From positions 15,418,270 to 15,482,269 of the forward strand of contig NC_052669.1 in assembly GCF_016802725.1 (NCBI RefSeq): 64,000 nucleotides of DNA. Reading direction: 5' to 3'. Position numbers and translations under genes: made by a program. The DNA comes from Solenopsis invicta (Eukaryota > Arthropoda > Insecta > Hymenoptera > Formicidae). The notes beneath the pieces are model-generated. The model worked only from the letters and a program-made list of their open reading frames with translations, did no database searches and was not told the DNA's origin. Positions 22,253-33,623 of the stretch are shown piece by piece; the first letter of the stretch is position 1; each line of letters begins with the position of its first letter.

Positions 22253-25200
22253 ACCTTTGCTATGAAAACTCAGACTAGATTCGGATGCTGGAATGTGCGT
22301 ACGATGTTTGAAACCTCTCCCTTAGCCCAAATTGTCAAAGAAATGACATCTTACAAGTTGGAGTTACTCGGCCTTAGCGAAACCAGATGGAATGGCTTAA
22401 GAGAACTCCACGCTACAACCAGAGAGATGCTTGTCTACTTGGGTAAACCGGAAAACGAGAACCATAAACAAGGGATTGACATTCTGCTTTCAATAAAGAC
22501 AAAGAAGAGCCTATTAGATTAGAAACCGGTATCGCCTAGGCTGATCACAGCGAGATTCGCAACACGCGCAAGACCTATCACTTTTATACAATGTTATGCT
22601 CCAACTGAAATGATCGCAAGAAAAAGAGGAGTTTTTCTCCTCCCTCATTGCGACATTGAGTGCCGTGAAGAAATCCGATATTACAATTTTGATGGGAGAC
22701 CTAAATGCTAAAGTCGGCAATAACAATGATGGTTATGAACAGGTGATGAGGAAACATGGTCTAGGTGCAATGAATAACAACGGAAAGCTTCTCGTCGAAA
22801 CCTGTTCAAATCACAGTAGTGGAACTACCCCCCCCCCCATAAATCCATACATAAAGCAACCTGGGTCTCATCAGATAAACGTATCTTCAACCAGATCAAT
22901 CGAATTGCTATCAGTAAGACATGGCGAGAATCGTTACTAAATGTACATAACAAACGTGGCGCAGACGTAGGTAGTGACCATCACCTACTTATTGGGATAT
23001 TCAGATTGAAACTTGCAGCTAAGCACACAACAAGCGCTGACAATAAGAGATTCAAATAGGGATGCGCACGATTGGACACCGCACGATTGGACACCACCAC
23101 TCACAGCGGCCGATGCCTAGAGTTTTTCCGTTGGTTTGGTTAGATAAGTCAAGATGATTGGTTGGTGTCCAATCGTGCTGTGTCCAAAAGAGTGTCACCC
23201 TTCAAATACAATCTACATCGGCTTGCCAACCCACAGGTCCTAGAAAGTTTCAACAGTACACTCGAAGACAATCTGAGTAAAAGAGACAAAGATGGCCTAA
23301 TCCCCTCAACATCGTGAGAGAAAATAACGAACATCCTTCACAAAACTAGTAGCGTTTTTCTTGGCAAACTACAAATGGAAGAAAATCCTAGATCTCTGAG
23401 GACACTTGGCAACTAATTGAAGAACGGAAAAAACTTAAAGCCAAAATCAACCAAGCCCATGTGGACATTGAACGCAACCGGCTACTTGCAACTTATGCCC
23501 GGGTAAACAAAGATATTAAGCGTGAAGCGCGTCATGATAAACGGAAAAGAATGAATAAACTGGAAAAGAGGGCCCAAGCAACTGCTGGGACGAAAAACAC
23601 CAGGGAACTGTACAGAATCACCAAATGCCTAGCTAACAAAAACTTTGCTCAAGCCTAATCCGTCAAAGACAAAAACGGGTAACTGGCTTGCTCCACCAAG
23701 AAGCAACTCCGTGTATGAACGGATTATTTCAAAGATACCCTCAGCTCTTAACCCAACCAGAGTGCCGACAAACTAACTCCCATTAGCGACCGGGATGCCC
23801 AGACGCAGTAGGCTCAACCTAGAATCAGCTCACAGCCGCTATCGCTTGTGAAAATAAGCAAGACAATAAAACACCTTAAAAACAACAAGGCAGCAGGACC
23901 AGATAACATCGCTTCCAAACTATTGAAATGTAACGTCGCTACTATCTCCAACATCCTCAAACCAATACTTGAAAAGATCTGGAAAACGAAAAAAATTCCT
24001 GATGAATGGAAGGAGGGCCTCATGATAAAGCTACCAAAAAAGAGAGATCGGTCATGGTCATGCTGTCATAACTGGAGAGGTATTACTCTATTAAACTCAA
24101 TCAATAAAATCATAGCCTACCTAGTTTTGTCTAGAATCTCCCCGGCTTTTGAGCCCCCATCACAAGAACAAACTGGATTCCGGCCACTAAGCTCATGCAT
24201 AAACCAAATAGGCACCCTCCGTATTATTATAGAACAATCCAACGAATGACGTTCCCCCCTATACCTTGTATTTATTGACTTCAAAAAGGCCTTTAATAGC
24301 CTTGAACAGGTGGCTATATGGAATCTTTGCAAGACAAAGGAGTACCATAAAAAATTATAAACATCATAAAAGAGTTATATTATAGGGCCCACTGCCGAGT
24401 TCTCCATCAAGGAAAAAGTGGTGATAAAATAACAATCCATATCGGCGTAAAACAGGGATGTATCGTTTTCCCCCTAATCGCTGTGCTAAAAAAGGCAACA
24501 AAAGAAAACCGAGGAATAAACTGAGGCTTCCATGACCGACTAGATCTTGATTATGCTGATTATATCTGCCTCTTAGCCTACTCTCATAAGGGCATGTAAA
24601 GCAAGCTCAACAATATTGCCAAAGAAGCTGCCAAGGTGGGCTTAAACATCAATACAAAGAAAACAAAACGATGCTGATAGGCACCTCAAATAAAACCGCC
24701 GTCCAAATGAATAACGAGCCTATTGAGAAGGTAAAAGAATTTTGCTACCTCGGCAGTACGGTGACAGGAGACGAGGGCTCTCTGATTGATGTTATCGACA
24801 GGATTCGAAAAGCCTCAGCTGTTTTCAGCATGTTACATCGCGTATAGAGATCTTCCCATTATGCCAACGCAATTAAGCTTAGGCTCTTCAATACCAATGT
24901 AAAATCGGTACTATTATATGGTTGTGAAACATAGAGAACGTCCAAAGAAATAACAAACTGTCTTCAGGTATTTATCAATCGCTGTTTACGCAGAATCTTA
25001 CGTATATTTTGGCTTGAAACAGTCACAAACGTGGACCTACCCAAACTAGCCAACCAAGTAGAGGTCGGTCTAGAGATCAGGCGTCGTAAGTGGCATTGGA
25101 TCGGCCACATCTTGAGACGACCTGTAAATAATATAAATAATATAAATAAGATGGCTCTGGATTGAAACTCTCAAGGAAGTCGACCAAGGAAACGATCCAG

Positions 25201-25331
25201 GTCATCATGGAAAAGATCGCTTATGGCGGAGGTGGTGGAGAGTGGCAAACCTGGCCGGAGATCAAAAAACTAGCAGACAACAAAGTGCGCTGGAGGGCGT
25301 TCGTAGAGGGCCTATGCTCCACGAGGAAGTA
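22253..25331 (+). pseudogene. RTE-like endonuclease/reverse transcriptase (decayed)
   Basis: The APE-type endonuclease starts with FGCWNVRTMFE and LSETRW (catalytic Glu region), then MGDLNAKVG and, near 22970, GSDHHLL. The RT has NNKAAGPDNI, a PKK segment, WRGITLL, QTGFRP, DFKKAF (motif A Asp) and a degenerate DYADYICLL in place of the xADD box. The C-terminus has RRKWHWIGHIL, typical of these proteins. Many stops and shifts split it into short frames (22247-22522, 22656-22940, 23848-24249 and later). Copies of this family are often annotated as craniofacial development protein 2-like. Confidence 0.85.
23059..23200. mobile_element. 142-bp palindromic element (copy 1 of the shared-core family)
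   Basis: Inserted in the LINE endonuclease and flanked by the 8-bp duplication TTCAAATA (23051-23058, 23201-23208). The arms contain GCACGATTGGACACC (twice on the left) and its complement on the right. The core 23093-23167 matches the element at 53876-54018, but the arms do not. Confidence 0.85.
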
Positions 25332-26165
25332 ACAGGACATTATTATTTATATAAATATATATAATTATGTTAATTTTTTACTGATTTTCACAGATGTTAT
25401 TGAGATATTTTTTAAACAAATTTTAAAATCAATAATAATTGAAAAATAAATAGCTTAAATGTTAAATAATTAAACGTAATTTTATAGACGTAAAAAATAA
25501 GTAAAAAAATTAATATTAAATAAACATTAAATAAATATTAAATAAACATTTAAAAAATACTAAAATCACTTTTTCAATTAAATAATTCATAAAAAATAAA
25601 TACTTAAACAATATTAAATAAACGTTTAAAAACGTTTATTTAAAAAAACATAATTAAATATTAAATTAATGTTCAATAAATGTTAAATTAATGTTTTTGA
25701 AATTGTTGTTTCAAATAAACAATTAATGTAAAATAAATATTAAATTAATGTTAAATAAACGTTAAATTAATGTTTTTAAAATTGTTTTAAATAAAAAATT
25801 AATGTAAACTAAATATTAAATTAATATTGAAAAAATGTTAAATTAATGTTTTTTTAAAGTCATTATTGCAAATAAATTATTAATGTTACATAAATATTAA
25901 ATAAACATTAAATAAACGTTAAATAAACATTTTCCCAAATCGTTATTTTAAATGATTAATTAATGAAATATAAATGTTAAATAAACGTTAAATAAATATT
26001 AAATTAAAATTTTCTCTAAATCATTATTTTAAATATTTAATTAATGTTAAATAAATATTTAATAAATGTTCAATAAATATTATTGTTATAATGAATTGTA
26101 CAATAAATAATTAATATTAAATAAAAATTAAAAAAACCATTTAAAAATATTGTGTGCTGATTGGG

Positions 26166-26239
26166 TGAAAAAGGAATCGCATCCGATTAAATCAATTGTA
26201 ATCCAAAGTCGGCGGAAAGATTCCAGTCCGACTAAATCC
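26166..26239 (+). other. Short flank between foldback and R1 insertion
   Basis: Non-repetitive sequence ending in the 15-bp target duplication AGTCCGACTAAATCC (26225-26239). It would read in frame into the sequence after 27675, so it may be the 5' edge of the older R1-like copy. Confidence 0.45.
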
Positions 26240-26241
26240 CC

Positions 26242-27162
26242 CCGGCGGAATTCACGGCCGACGCTCTGGCATGGTCATATGCCAGAGCGAAGGCCGTCCG
26301 CCTGCAGGGGGAAGTGGTTACCCCCAGGGTCGCCGTGCTATTACGTGAGAGAGCACGCCGGCGGGCCATGAGAGCGTGGCAAGAGAGCCTCGCCAACGAC
26401 CCGCCGGCGGCAGGATCTCGGATCTTGGAGGCCGTCCTACCCCACTTGGACGAATGGGTGGGCCGCCCTTGGGGCGGCTTGTCCTACCGGACGACACAGG
26501 TGCTCACCGGGCATGGCTGCTTCGGGGAGTACCTGTGCACGATAAGGAAGGAGCCGACGACGCAGTGCCACCACTGCGAGGATGATCGGGACTCCGCGCA
26601 GCACACGTTGGAATACTGTCCGGCGTGGGAGGAGCTGCGCGGAGTCTTGAGAAGAGAAATCGGCGACGATCTCTCCCTGCGGGCCATCATTAGCCAAATG
26701 GTCCGCAGGAAGAGCGCCTGGGTCGCGGTCTCCTCCTTCTGCGAGCAAGTAATGCGGCAGAAGGAGGAGGCCGAGACTATTAGGGAGAGGAGGCCGGGGG
26801 GACGGGTACCCCCGGCGATAACAACGACGACAGGGGCGGCGGGGACGGAGGCCATGACCCACCTTGCCCCCCCCCGGCCGCCCCGAAGAAGGCCCGCCCT
26901 CCGCCCTTCGGGCCGTAGTGGTCCGTCTGCCAAAAGGCGGCGAGGGTGCGGGCGATCAATTGCCGTTGCCCCCTCCCGACCCACAATTGGGGAGGAGGAG
27001 AGCGACGGCGCTAACATAGAGAGGGGCGACTCTCCTCCCCAGCGGCTGCCGGCCCCGCCTTTGGGACGCGCAGCCGCGGGAGGAGGGCCCCTCACATCGG
27101 CGGTAAGCCCGGCGAAGCAGATCCGACCTGACGGTCTGGGAGGGGGCGACCCTGCGGTATAA
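26242..27162 (+). pseudogene. R1-like ORF2 C-terminus (truncated copy)
   Basis: Open frame from the truncation point to TAA at 27162, about 306 residues. It begins in the region after RT (FTADALAWSYARAKAVRLQ) and contains LTGHGCFGEYL followed by a CCHC zinc knuckle (CHHC...H...C), the arrangement typical of R1/TRAS-type ORF2 C-termini. The last 100 residues are Arg/Pro/Gly-rich and are probably a real tail of low complexity. No start codon of its own is expected. Confidence 0.85.
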
Positions 27163-27644
27163 CGCGGAGTCGCTCCCCCCCACTGCCTCGCCGGGTTGGG
27201 GGGAGAGGGAAGGATCTTCTCTCTCCTCCCCCAGGGTAGTAGGGAGGACCGCGCCGCCGTCAGCGCGGCGCGAAGAGGCCCGGGGTTACGGCGGGGGCCG
27301 GATACCCTGGGCTTTACCTCCGAAATACCAGGGGAAGAGGCGGGGGGGGATGGTGCCCCCTCCCCCGACCTAGGGCAGACTAGGCACTAAAGCCCTGCCA
27401 GGTGCGTCCACTTCAGGAAGCACCTGGCGCGCCGAGTCGGCTCAGACCGACCGGGTCCAGGGGGCTTCGGAAGTATGCTGCACGCGTTCCCGGAACCCCC
27501 CAGTCACGGACCAGGGCAGGACACCCGGAGAGGTTTTAGTGGGTATGTCCCCGCCGACACGTCGTCGGCGGAGAAAAGTCCCACATAACCATCAGGCCTC
27601 CCTCGGGGCCTGGGGTATGCAGTAACGCATTTCCTCTCCGTTAT
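27163..27644 (+). other. GC-rich 3' UTR of the R1-like LINE
   Basis: Non-coding, G/C-rich with CCCC and GGGG runs, between the ORF2 stop and the poly-A tail. Apparent ORFs here are composition artefacts. Confidence 0.65.
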
Positions 27645-27675
27645 AAAAAAAAAAAAAAGAAGTCCGACTAAATCC

Positions 27676-28154
27676 GGAGTGGTGGTGGACACACTGTTCC
27701 CCATAAAGGGGAGGGACATTCCGGAAAAGACTGGCTTTTCCCCGGGGTGAACTGGAGGTGTTCAATTACGAAATGGTCGCGGCCTTCGCTCGCATCAAAG
27801 GTAAAGCAAAGGCGCCCGAGCCGGACGAAATTTATGCAAAAGACCCGGGCGGCTCCGATCGTGAGGAAAGCACTTCGTAACGTGTTTACGAAGTACCTCC
27901 GAGAAGGAACTTTCCCCGGGAGGTGGAAGAGGGCCAGGCTTGCCCTCTTCAGGAAGGAAGATAAGCCAGCGGAGAGTCCCTCCGCGTACAGACCCCTATG
28001 TATGCTGGATCATGCGGATAAAATCTTCGAGCGTATTATAGCTAACCGCATTATCCGGCATTTGTCCCGGGAAGGTCCCGACTTGTCCCCCGGTCAATAT
28101 GAATTCCGAGAGGCGAGATCAACCATAGATGCTATAACGCAGGTTATAGCATAG
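27676..28154 (+). pseudogene. R1-like reverse transcriptase fragment (older copy)
   Basis: N-terminal RT: a degenerate KAPGPDG-like motif (KAPEPDEIYAK) in one frame, then in another frame FTKYLREGTFPGRWKRARL, SAYRPLCMLD, KIFERIIANRI and an FGFRxxRST-like YEFREARSTIDAI, ending at a TAG near 28154. It lies directly after the target duplication of the truncated LINE, which therefore inserted next to or inside this copy. Broken by at least one frameshift; motifs beyond RT block 2 are missing. Confidence 0.82.
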
Positions 28155-28159
28155 GTTAG

Positions 28160-29180
28160 TCGTTTCTCACGCACTTTTTCGAACACAATCGACAGACGAA
28201 AGATAGTATACCATTTAAACGGCGTTTACAATAAATTCGAAGAGTCGCAAGAGCGATCGTAAATTTCTGTATTTTCGGTCGTAGTCGTAGTCGCTCGGAG
28301 TTGATTCTATTCCAATTTCAAAGACTACCGTCACTATGACTGACTAATCACAAAAGAACATGGTATATCGCGTATTAACTGAAACTTTATTTGAATTTAT
28401 GACCACTTTTGTTACTCTACGACTCCATTGTAGACGCCGCTTTAATATTAATAGAGCAGCGATCTTCTAATAGAATAGTGGCAATCCGTGTGTCCTAAGA
28501 AAGAAACCACTATTTTTTGTTTGTCATAGTTTTGTCTGAGTTTCACTTTCGTTAATTTCATCTTGGAAGACTCACTGACAAGGGTAATCTGCGAGATACG
28601 GATTACCGATTTTAATAAACTTTTATGGGTGTGTAGTTCAGATTCATTTATACATTTACTGTAGTAAAGCAGTTCGTTGTGGATATTGGGCATTCTCGAG
28701 AAAACGACGATTAAACATTTTTAGCACTATAGTACTGAAAGCGTTAACTAATCCATCGCGCGATGGCGCCAAACTACAGCGTGCGAAACCTGTCACACTG
28801 CGGAGCAGCAAGCGCAATCATGTAACTTACGAATGAACGCTCCAATCTTCCGGAGTAATACGCCGGCAAAAACTCCATTGTTTTCGGAGCAGGATCAAGA
28901 AGAACTACGTGATCGTCTAAAGAACTCTCCAATGTCGGCATCGCGAACAGATTCTCGTGGAACGAGAGTCGTGCCGATAGTTAGTTTTAACTAGTCGTTA
29001 GTCGAGTTATTTGTACAAGAATAAGTAAAGAGTCATTGGTTGGACATTATATATCAATCGATTTTTGATTAATTTTTGTCCAGTGTCGAGTCGTAATAAC
29101 GGTGAGTCGAAAATAAATCGAAGAAAATATCTTAGAGTATCATTATAGAGTCTTCATAAAGTTCTCACTCATACACGGCT
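28160..29180. other. No recognised feature
   Basis: About 1 kb without a supported ORF or repeat. TGTTAC-like and GTTACA-like words at 28411 and 30648 might mark a large LTR, but the inverted ends mismatch and the flanking duplication is imperfect (ACTTT versus ACTTG). Confidence 0.35.
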
Positions 29181-29399
29181 CAATACGCATTAACTTCGTA
29201 ACGTTACACCTCTCCACCTCACCGCCACACCGGTTCAAACGCCGAACACAACGCGTAAGACCAAGCACATGCATGCGCTCGGCTAAACTTGCTGCGATCA
29301 CGCGCTATCATGCGTGCCGCGCGCCGCGTTCAGCAAGCGTTCCCACTCCGGCCGGCCCAACCGCGCGCGCTGATTGGTGCGTTCGACGGCGCGGACCGA

Positions 29400-29407
29400 T
29401 ATATAAG
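29400..29407 (+). promoter_or_regulatory. TATA box of the LTR-like island
   Basis: TATATAAG in a GC-rich setting, followed by AAGCTGGCAGCGAGCAG. Sequence-only inference. Confidence 0.5.
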
Positions 29408-29494
29408 CTGGCAGCGAGCAGCCAAAGTGAGATCAATCCGAACAACCGATCTCACGGATCCTCTCCAGCACCAGGCATACTCGGCGCTTCCTAG

Positions 29495-29690
29495 CTCGGG
29501 CATCCTCGAGCACGAATATCCCAGCTTCCGCCTCCGTACGACGGGCATTCTCGTCGTCCCCGAGGCCGGGTATGCTCGGCCAATCTGATCCGCTCCACCG
29601 TACGACGGGGATTCTCGTCGTTCCCGAGGCCGGGTATGCTCGGCCAATCCGATACGTCCGTTCTGCACGTCCCCGGGCATTCTCGGGGAC
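29495..29690 (+). repeat. CGGGNATNCTCG motif array
   Basis: Six copies of a 12-bp motif CGGGNATNCTCG in about 190 bp. A 66-bp unit containing two of them (GTACGACGGG...) is duplicated at about 29535 and 29601. The motif starts and ends with the complementary CGNG, so each copy could form a small hairpin. Confidence 0.7.
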
Positions 29691-29924
29691 CAATCCCGCC
29701 GACACCGTCCCCGTGTCCGGCGCACCGTACCTCACGGGGTGTACACCCTCGCGAGATGAGGCCACTCAGGCCGCCACCGTCGACAACCCTCGCGTAGCGC
29801 AAAACCGGTCGTCGCGCCGCGAACCGTCGATACCGCGACCGCAACCGGTCACCGGACGGGCCAATCACGGCTCGTTTCACGGTCATCGGAGTTTGCCGCC
29901 GCACGGCAACGTCGCTTAATAACT

Positions 29925-30440
29925 CCGAGCGCATAGCGCATAATACGAGTCCGTCCGTTAGTCTCTTTAGTTATCCGAATCCGTTCTTTTGTTTAAATAT
30001 TAATTCGCGTAGTGAATTATATTTTGTCCGGCCCGACCAATCGTCGTTCATTTACTTCACGCGGGTCCGATCATGGTTTAACCGAGCATTCCGATTATTA
30101 ATTCCGAACGCATAGCGCGTAATACGAATCCGTCCGTTAGTCTCTTTAGTTATCCGAATCCGTTCTTTGTTTAAGTATCAATTCGCATAGTGAATTATAT
30201 TTTGTCCGGCCCGATCGATCGTCGTTCATTTGCTTTGCGCGGGTCCGATCACTGTTAACCGAGCATTCCAATTATTAATTCCGAGCGCATAGCGCATAAT
30301 ACGAGTCCGTCCGTTAGCTTCTCTAGCTATCCGAATCCATTTTTTTTTATTAAGTATTAATTTGCGTAGTGAATTATATTTTGTCCGGCCCGACCAGTCG
30401 TCGTTCATTTACTTTGCGCGGGTCCGATCATTATTTAAAC
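29925..30440 (+). repeat. 178-bp tandem repeat, about 2.9 copies
   Basis: Units start CCGARCGCATAGCGC at 29925, 30104 and 30281 (periods 179 and 177). Each contains AATACGA, GTCCGTCCGTTAG, TTTTGTCCGGCCCGA and GCGGGTCCGATCA. About 90-95 % similar by eye. Confidence 0.85.
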
Positions 30441-30658
30441 GAACACTCTAGTGTATTATTATTATTTGTGTATTCAAACTACAGTTGACAAATATATTTT
30501 TACGGTTGTATCTTTGTACCCAAAACACAGAGTTCTTATTACTACCGAAAACCCTGGCATCCGGCGAGCACATCCGAGCAACTGATCACGATATCCCGCC
30601 GCACCGAAAAGTATCCTGATAATCCCGCAGCACCGAAAAGTACCAGCGTTACAACTTG

Positions 30659-31020
30659 TTCAGGAAAACTTGTACCAAAAGTGTTTCTTTGTTTACAAAA
30701 AATTGGAGACTTTGGTCTTATAATACAAAAATAAGTTGATGCTCTTGTTGTTGAATTTGGAAATGTGTCGGATTGGTGAACTTGTTTGACCACTCCAAGA
30801 AATTATTATTAATAAAAAGGTTTCCTTTATTACATATATCTTCAATATTTCTTTTAAGAAATCTCTATAAATATTTATAGTTAATTTTTCTGACCAAGAG
30901 CATTTGACGATGACATTTCCAAATTCGACAATAAGTGCATCAACTTTCTGTATTATAGGACCATTGTCTCCAGTTTCTTGTAAACAAAAAAACACTCATG
31001 GTACAAATTTTCTTGAACAA
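30659..31020 (-). mobile_element. Foldback element with a possible DDE transposase remnant
   Basis: Inverted arms of about 117 bp (30659-30775 and 30903-31020), sharing GGAGAC, AATTTGGAAATG and TTGTTTACAA. On the minus strand the sequence reads SWSEKLTINIYRDFLKEIL and a SWSGQT segment, which recalls pogo/Tigger-like DDE domains. The match is weak and fragmentary. Confidence 0.45.
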
Positions 31021-31134
31021 GTGCATATTGGGACGTGAATAAATAAAAAATTGTATAAAAACTGAAAGCCGAGTGTGGCGTAAGTTCAGCACATTTTCCG
31101 CAATTTACAAGGAATTGTAAATTTTGGTCTGTTT

Positions 31135-31560
31135 TATTTAAGTCAAATTGTCGAAAGTATTTTAAAACATATTCTGATGCTGACTTTGCTGGAGATTGGA
31201 AGACTGATCGGTCTACAACAAGTGAGCATATATACCGGTAAAGCAATCGATTGGTCAAGCAGACTTCAGAATAATATAACTTTAACAACCAAGCAGACCG
31301 AGTACGTCGCAAATAAGAGAGCAAAAAATGTTAAATGGTTAAAGACACTATTTAGAGAACTCATTAGTTTTAAGGGACAACCTTATTTGTATTGTGATAA
31401 TCAAAGTGCGATTGCATTAATCGAAAATCATATGTTCCATAAACGTACAAAACATATCAATGTTCAATATAACTTTATTCGCAAAGTTCATGAATCGGGA
31501 GTTTGTGTAAGATACATTGATATAAAATGACAATTAGCTGATTTGTAATTTACTGACTTT
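31135..31560 (+). pseudogene. Ty1/copia RNase H fragment
   Basis: Readable segments: YSDADFAGDW (first Asp region), TTKQTEYVANKRAKNVKWL, LYCDNQSAIAL (Asp) and KRTKHINVQYNFIRKV with YIDIK, the usual end of copia RNase H. Split by frameshifts near 31180 and a stop near 31530. No RT, integrase or LTR seen around it. Confidence 0.85.
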
Positions 31561-33006
31561 CCGCGCACGGATCAACTCGTCGAATCTTGACGCGAAACCG
31601 AGAAAATGGTTCGTCGCGGGAGAAGGAAAGGCGGTCAGTACGGATGAAATATTATGTGCGTGGATTTCTAATAAGAGCATATATATTCTTTAATAATGTC
31701 TACCGTTATACAGAACTATGTGCTACTAGGCGTCGGTTGGTTATCTTAATAGCGAGATGGACAATAGGTACAATCTTACAGAAATGTATATACAAGCGCG
31801 GTCGCAATGTAGTGCGATCGCGGTCTATGGTCCACATGTCATTACGTTCGCGACGCGGTGGACGTGACCCACTGTATTGTGACATTCTTATTAACCTCTT
31901 ACAAGATGTAGTTTTCGGAACTCATAGATCATGTTCCGAAAACGATATCTATTCACGGTCCTCGAGATTATCATTTAGACTACGGCGTTTCCAACATATC
32001 ACGAATTTTGTAAGCGGATGTCGCATTTTCATATTCGAATCTAAGTTCTTGTACTGAAGAAGACCATTGATTAAAGGTCGACACGTTTACATTTATTTGG
32101 CATTTGTTTGTTTTTGGCGCACAACACCCAGCACGGCTCCTTAGCTCGTCTTGTTTTATTTTAATTATTATTCATAAGAGCCTTCAAATAGTATTTGTTT
32201 TTAATTTTTTTAAAATTAATAAATCTTTAAAAATTCACTCGTATAGCCGTCACCTGAGGTTAACTTTATCTTAATACAGAAGTTGTGTAGCTCGTACTTA
32301 CAAAATGATAGTAAAGCGCACTTCAGAAAATATGCACAAGTAACACTGACCATGTGAAATTACGACTAAACGCCTAACAAAAAAGATATGCTGATGCTTT
32401 TACCACATAAATATTTCGCTCAGCGAAACTGAACTGTCATAAACAGAGCAATATGGTCCTCAACAGTAGTTGATAGGTCTTTTTGCAGATGGCAAAATAA
32501 TCGAAAAACAAAAACATTTATGTGATGGACAAAAAGCGATAGCCTGGTTTGGCTCGAAAAATAATCTGCAGTGATTTGCAGTATCGACGTCGAGGAAGTT
32601 CTTCTGTTACTTTAGCATTCTCTTAAGCAAAATTTTTATATTGAAATTGGTGTTTAGAGCGGCGTTTAGAAACATTAGAGACATCATTTTAGCTGGTTGT
32701 TTAATGTTAAACAAGGGATAAAATGATATTTTTAATGTGTAATTTCTAATGGTATTTCTAAAGTTTCTGAACACAGGAAAATTCTAAACAAATTGTCAAT
32801 GGACAATTAAAAATATAATTTTGTAACAAGATACTGTGTTTCTTTTAAACTAAACCAATTTTTTAAAATTATTTTTATGGATAGCCATATTACAACCACT
32901 TTTTTTCCTCCACCGATTATGCAGTGCATTAGATTTGTATAAATCACGTCCTAAATAATAAATATTTCATTAATTTGAGTCTAGAATCTGTTAAACAACT
33001 CTGATG
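31560..33006. other. No recognised feature
   Basis: One open frame of 156 codons at 31587-32057 is Arg-rich without motifs and may be former copia 3' sequence. The remainder is AT-rich. Nothing further supported. Confidence 0.4.
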
Positions 33007-33283
33007 AATGTGTTACGTCCTGTGGAGTAACAATTCTTTTCTTTCGAAATCGATGCAGCCAAGCAACCGAAAATTTCGAAAAGATGATCTACCTTAACCG
33101 CGCAGATACACTAAAGTCGAGTCAATACGGCTGGTCCATCCTTGACACGTGCCGATTTTGGCGGATGATTGACCCCATCAACACGAAACACTTGTCGTAC
33201 AATTAAAAAGTAGCGCGCGGACGACAATAGGAAGCAGTACACCTGCGGATTAAAATCCCATAGAAATCATAGGCAGAATCAGG

Positions 33284-33291
33284 TATAAAAG
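33284..33291 (+). promoter_or_regulatory. TATA box of the LTR-like unit
   Basis: TATAAAAG, about 30 bp upstream of a TACTTACTTACTTAC stretch where transcription could start. Strong consensus match. Confidence 0.7.
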
Positions 33292-33623
33292 GAAGGAGCT
33301 CCGGAGCCCGCGGGTACTTACTTACTTACTTTCTTACAATCATTTACAGTCACTTACGGGCACATACCGCACCTTTTTTTTCATTCTGATCAATCGCTCA
33401 TTTTTCGCTTCGCGATTCACTCTAGTTCGATCCGGCGCACATTCCGTGACATTATATGTCCGAGTTTGTGACGTTCGGATTCGTATTCACCGTACTTAAA
33501 TTCGACGCGGCATTGTGAGATCCGAACACTCTGAGTGCCAACCGTCGACCAACCGTCCGCCGTTGTAAGCTGAATCCGCTCTGCCAACCACTAAATCGTT
33601 CGCACCTTCAAACTTCACCCAAC

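Larger units (their letters stand above)
21897..25340 (+). mobile_element. RTE-like non-LTR retrotransposon, apparently full length
   Basis: Flanked by a perfect 16-bp target duplication TATTATTTATATAAAT (21881-21896 and 25341-25356). Length 3.44 kb including a 142-bp palindromic insertion at 23059-23200, so about 3.3 kb, the usual RTE size. One protein, endonuclease then RT, without a gag ORF. No long poly-A at the 3' end. Confidence 0.85.
21323..26165. mobile_element. Foldback element with AT-repeat arms, containing a LINE
   Basis: The ends are CCCARTCAGCACACAATATT followed by TTTAAA, inverted at 21323 and 26165 (one mismatch). The inner arms (21345-21680 and 25360-26150) are made of degenerate words of the type AAACATT-AAATAAACG-TTAAAT. 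The RTE-like LINE at 21897-25340 was inserted in the AT part. No transposase seen. Family unknown. Confidence 0.7.
26240..27660 (+). mobile_element. 5'-truncated R1-clade LINE with poly-A tail
   Basis: GC-rich insertion of 1.42 kb between direct repeats AGTCCGACTAAATCC (26225-26239, 27661-27675). It ends in a run of 14 A and starts in the middle of ORF2, both hallmarks of target-primed reverse transcription. Sharp GC contrast with the AT-rich surroundings. Confidence 0.9.
29200..30653 (+). repeat. LTR-like GC-rich promoter and leader sequence
   Basis: A GC-rich island with a good TATA box (TATATAAG at 29400-29407), a candidate initiation zone about 30 bp later and two tandem-repeat blocks downstream. 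This architecture is like the promoter and leader of a Pao/BEL or gypsy LTR, but I cannot define its ends. The open frames in this island run on both strands and are explained by base composition. Confidence 0.45.

Noticed and set aside
26437..27183. Several long minus-strand ORFs over the R1-like LINE
   Set aside because: GC-rich composition leaves all frames open; the plus frame has the zinc knuckle and R1 motifs.
29289..29934. Overlapping ORFs of 100-147 codons on both strands
   Set aside because: Explained by GC-rich repeats in an LTR-like leader; no domain, Arg/Pro-rich in every frame.
28411..30653. A fourth LTR spanning 2.2 kb
   Set aside because: TGTTAC and GTTACA are not proper inverted ends and the flanks differ (ACTTT versus ACTTG).
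31587..32057. 156-codon ORF after the copia fragment
   Set aside because: Arg-rich without recognisable domain; likely former copia 3' sequence.
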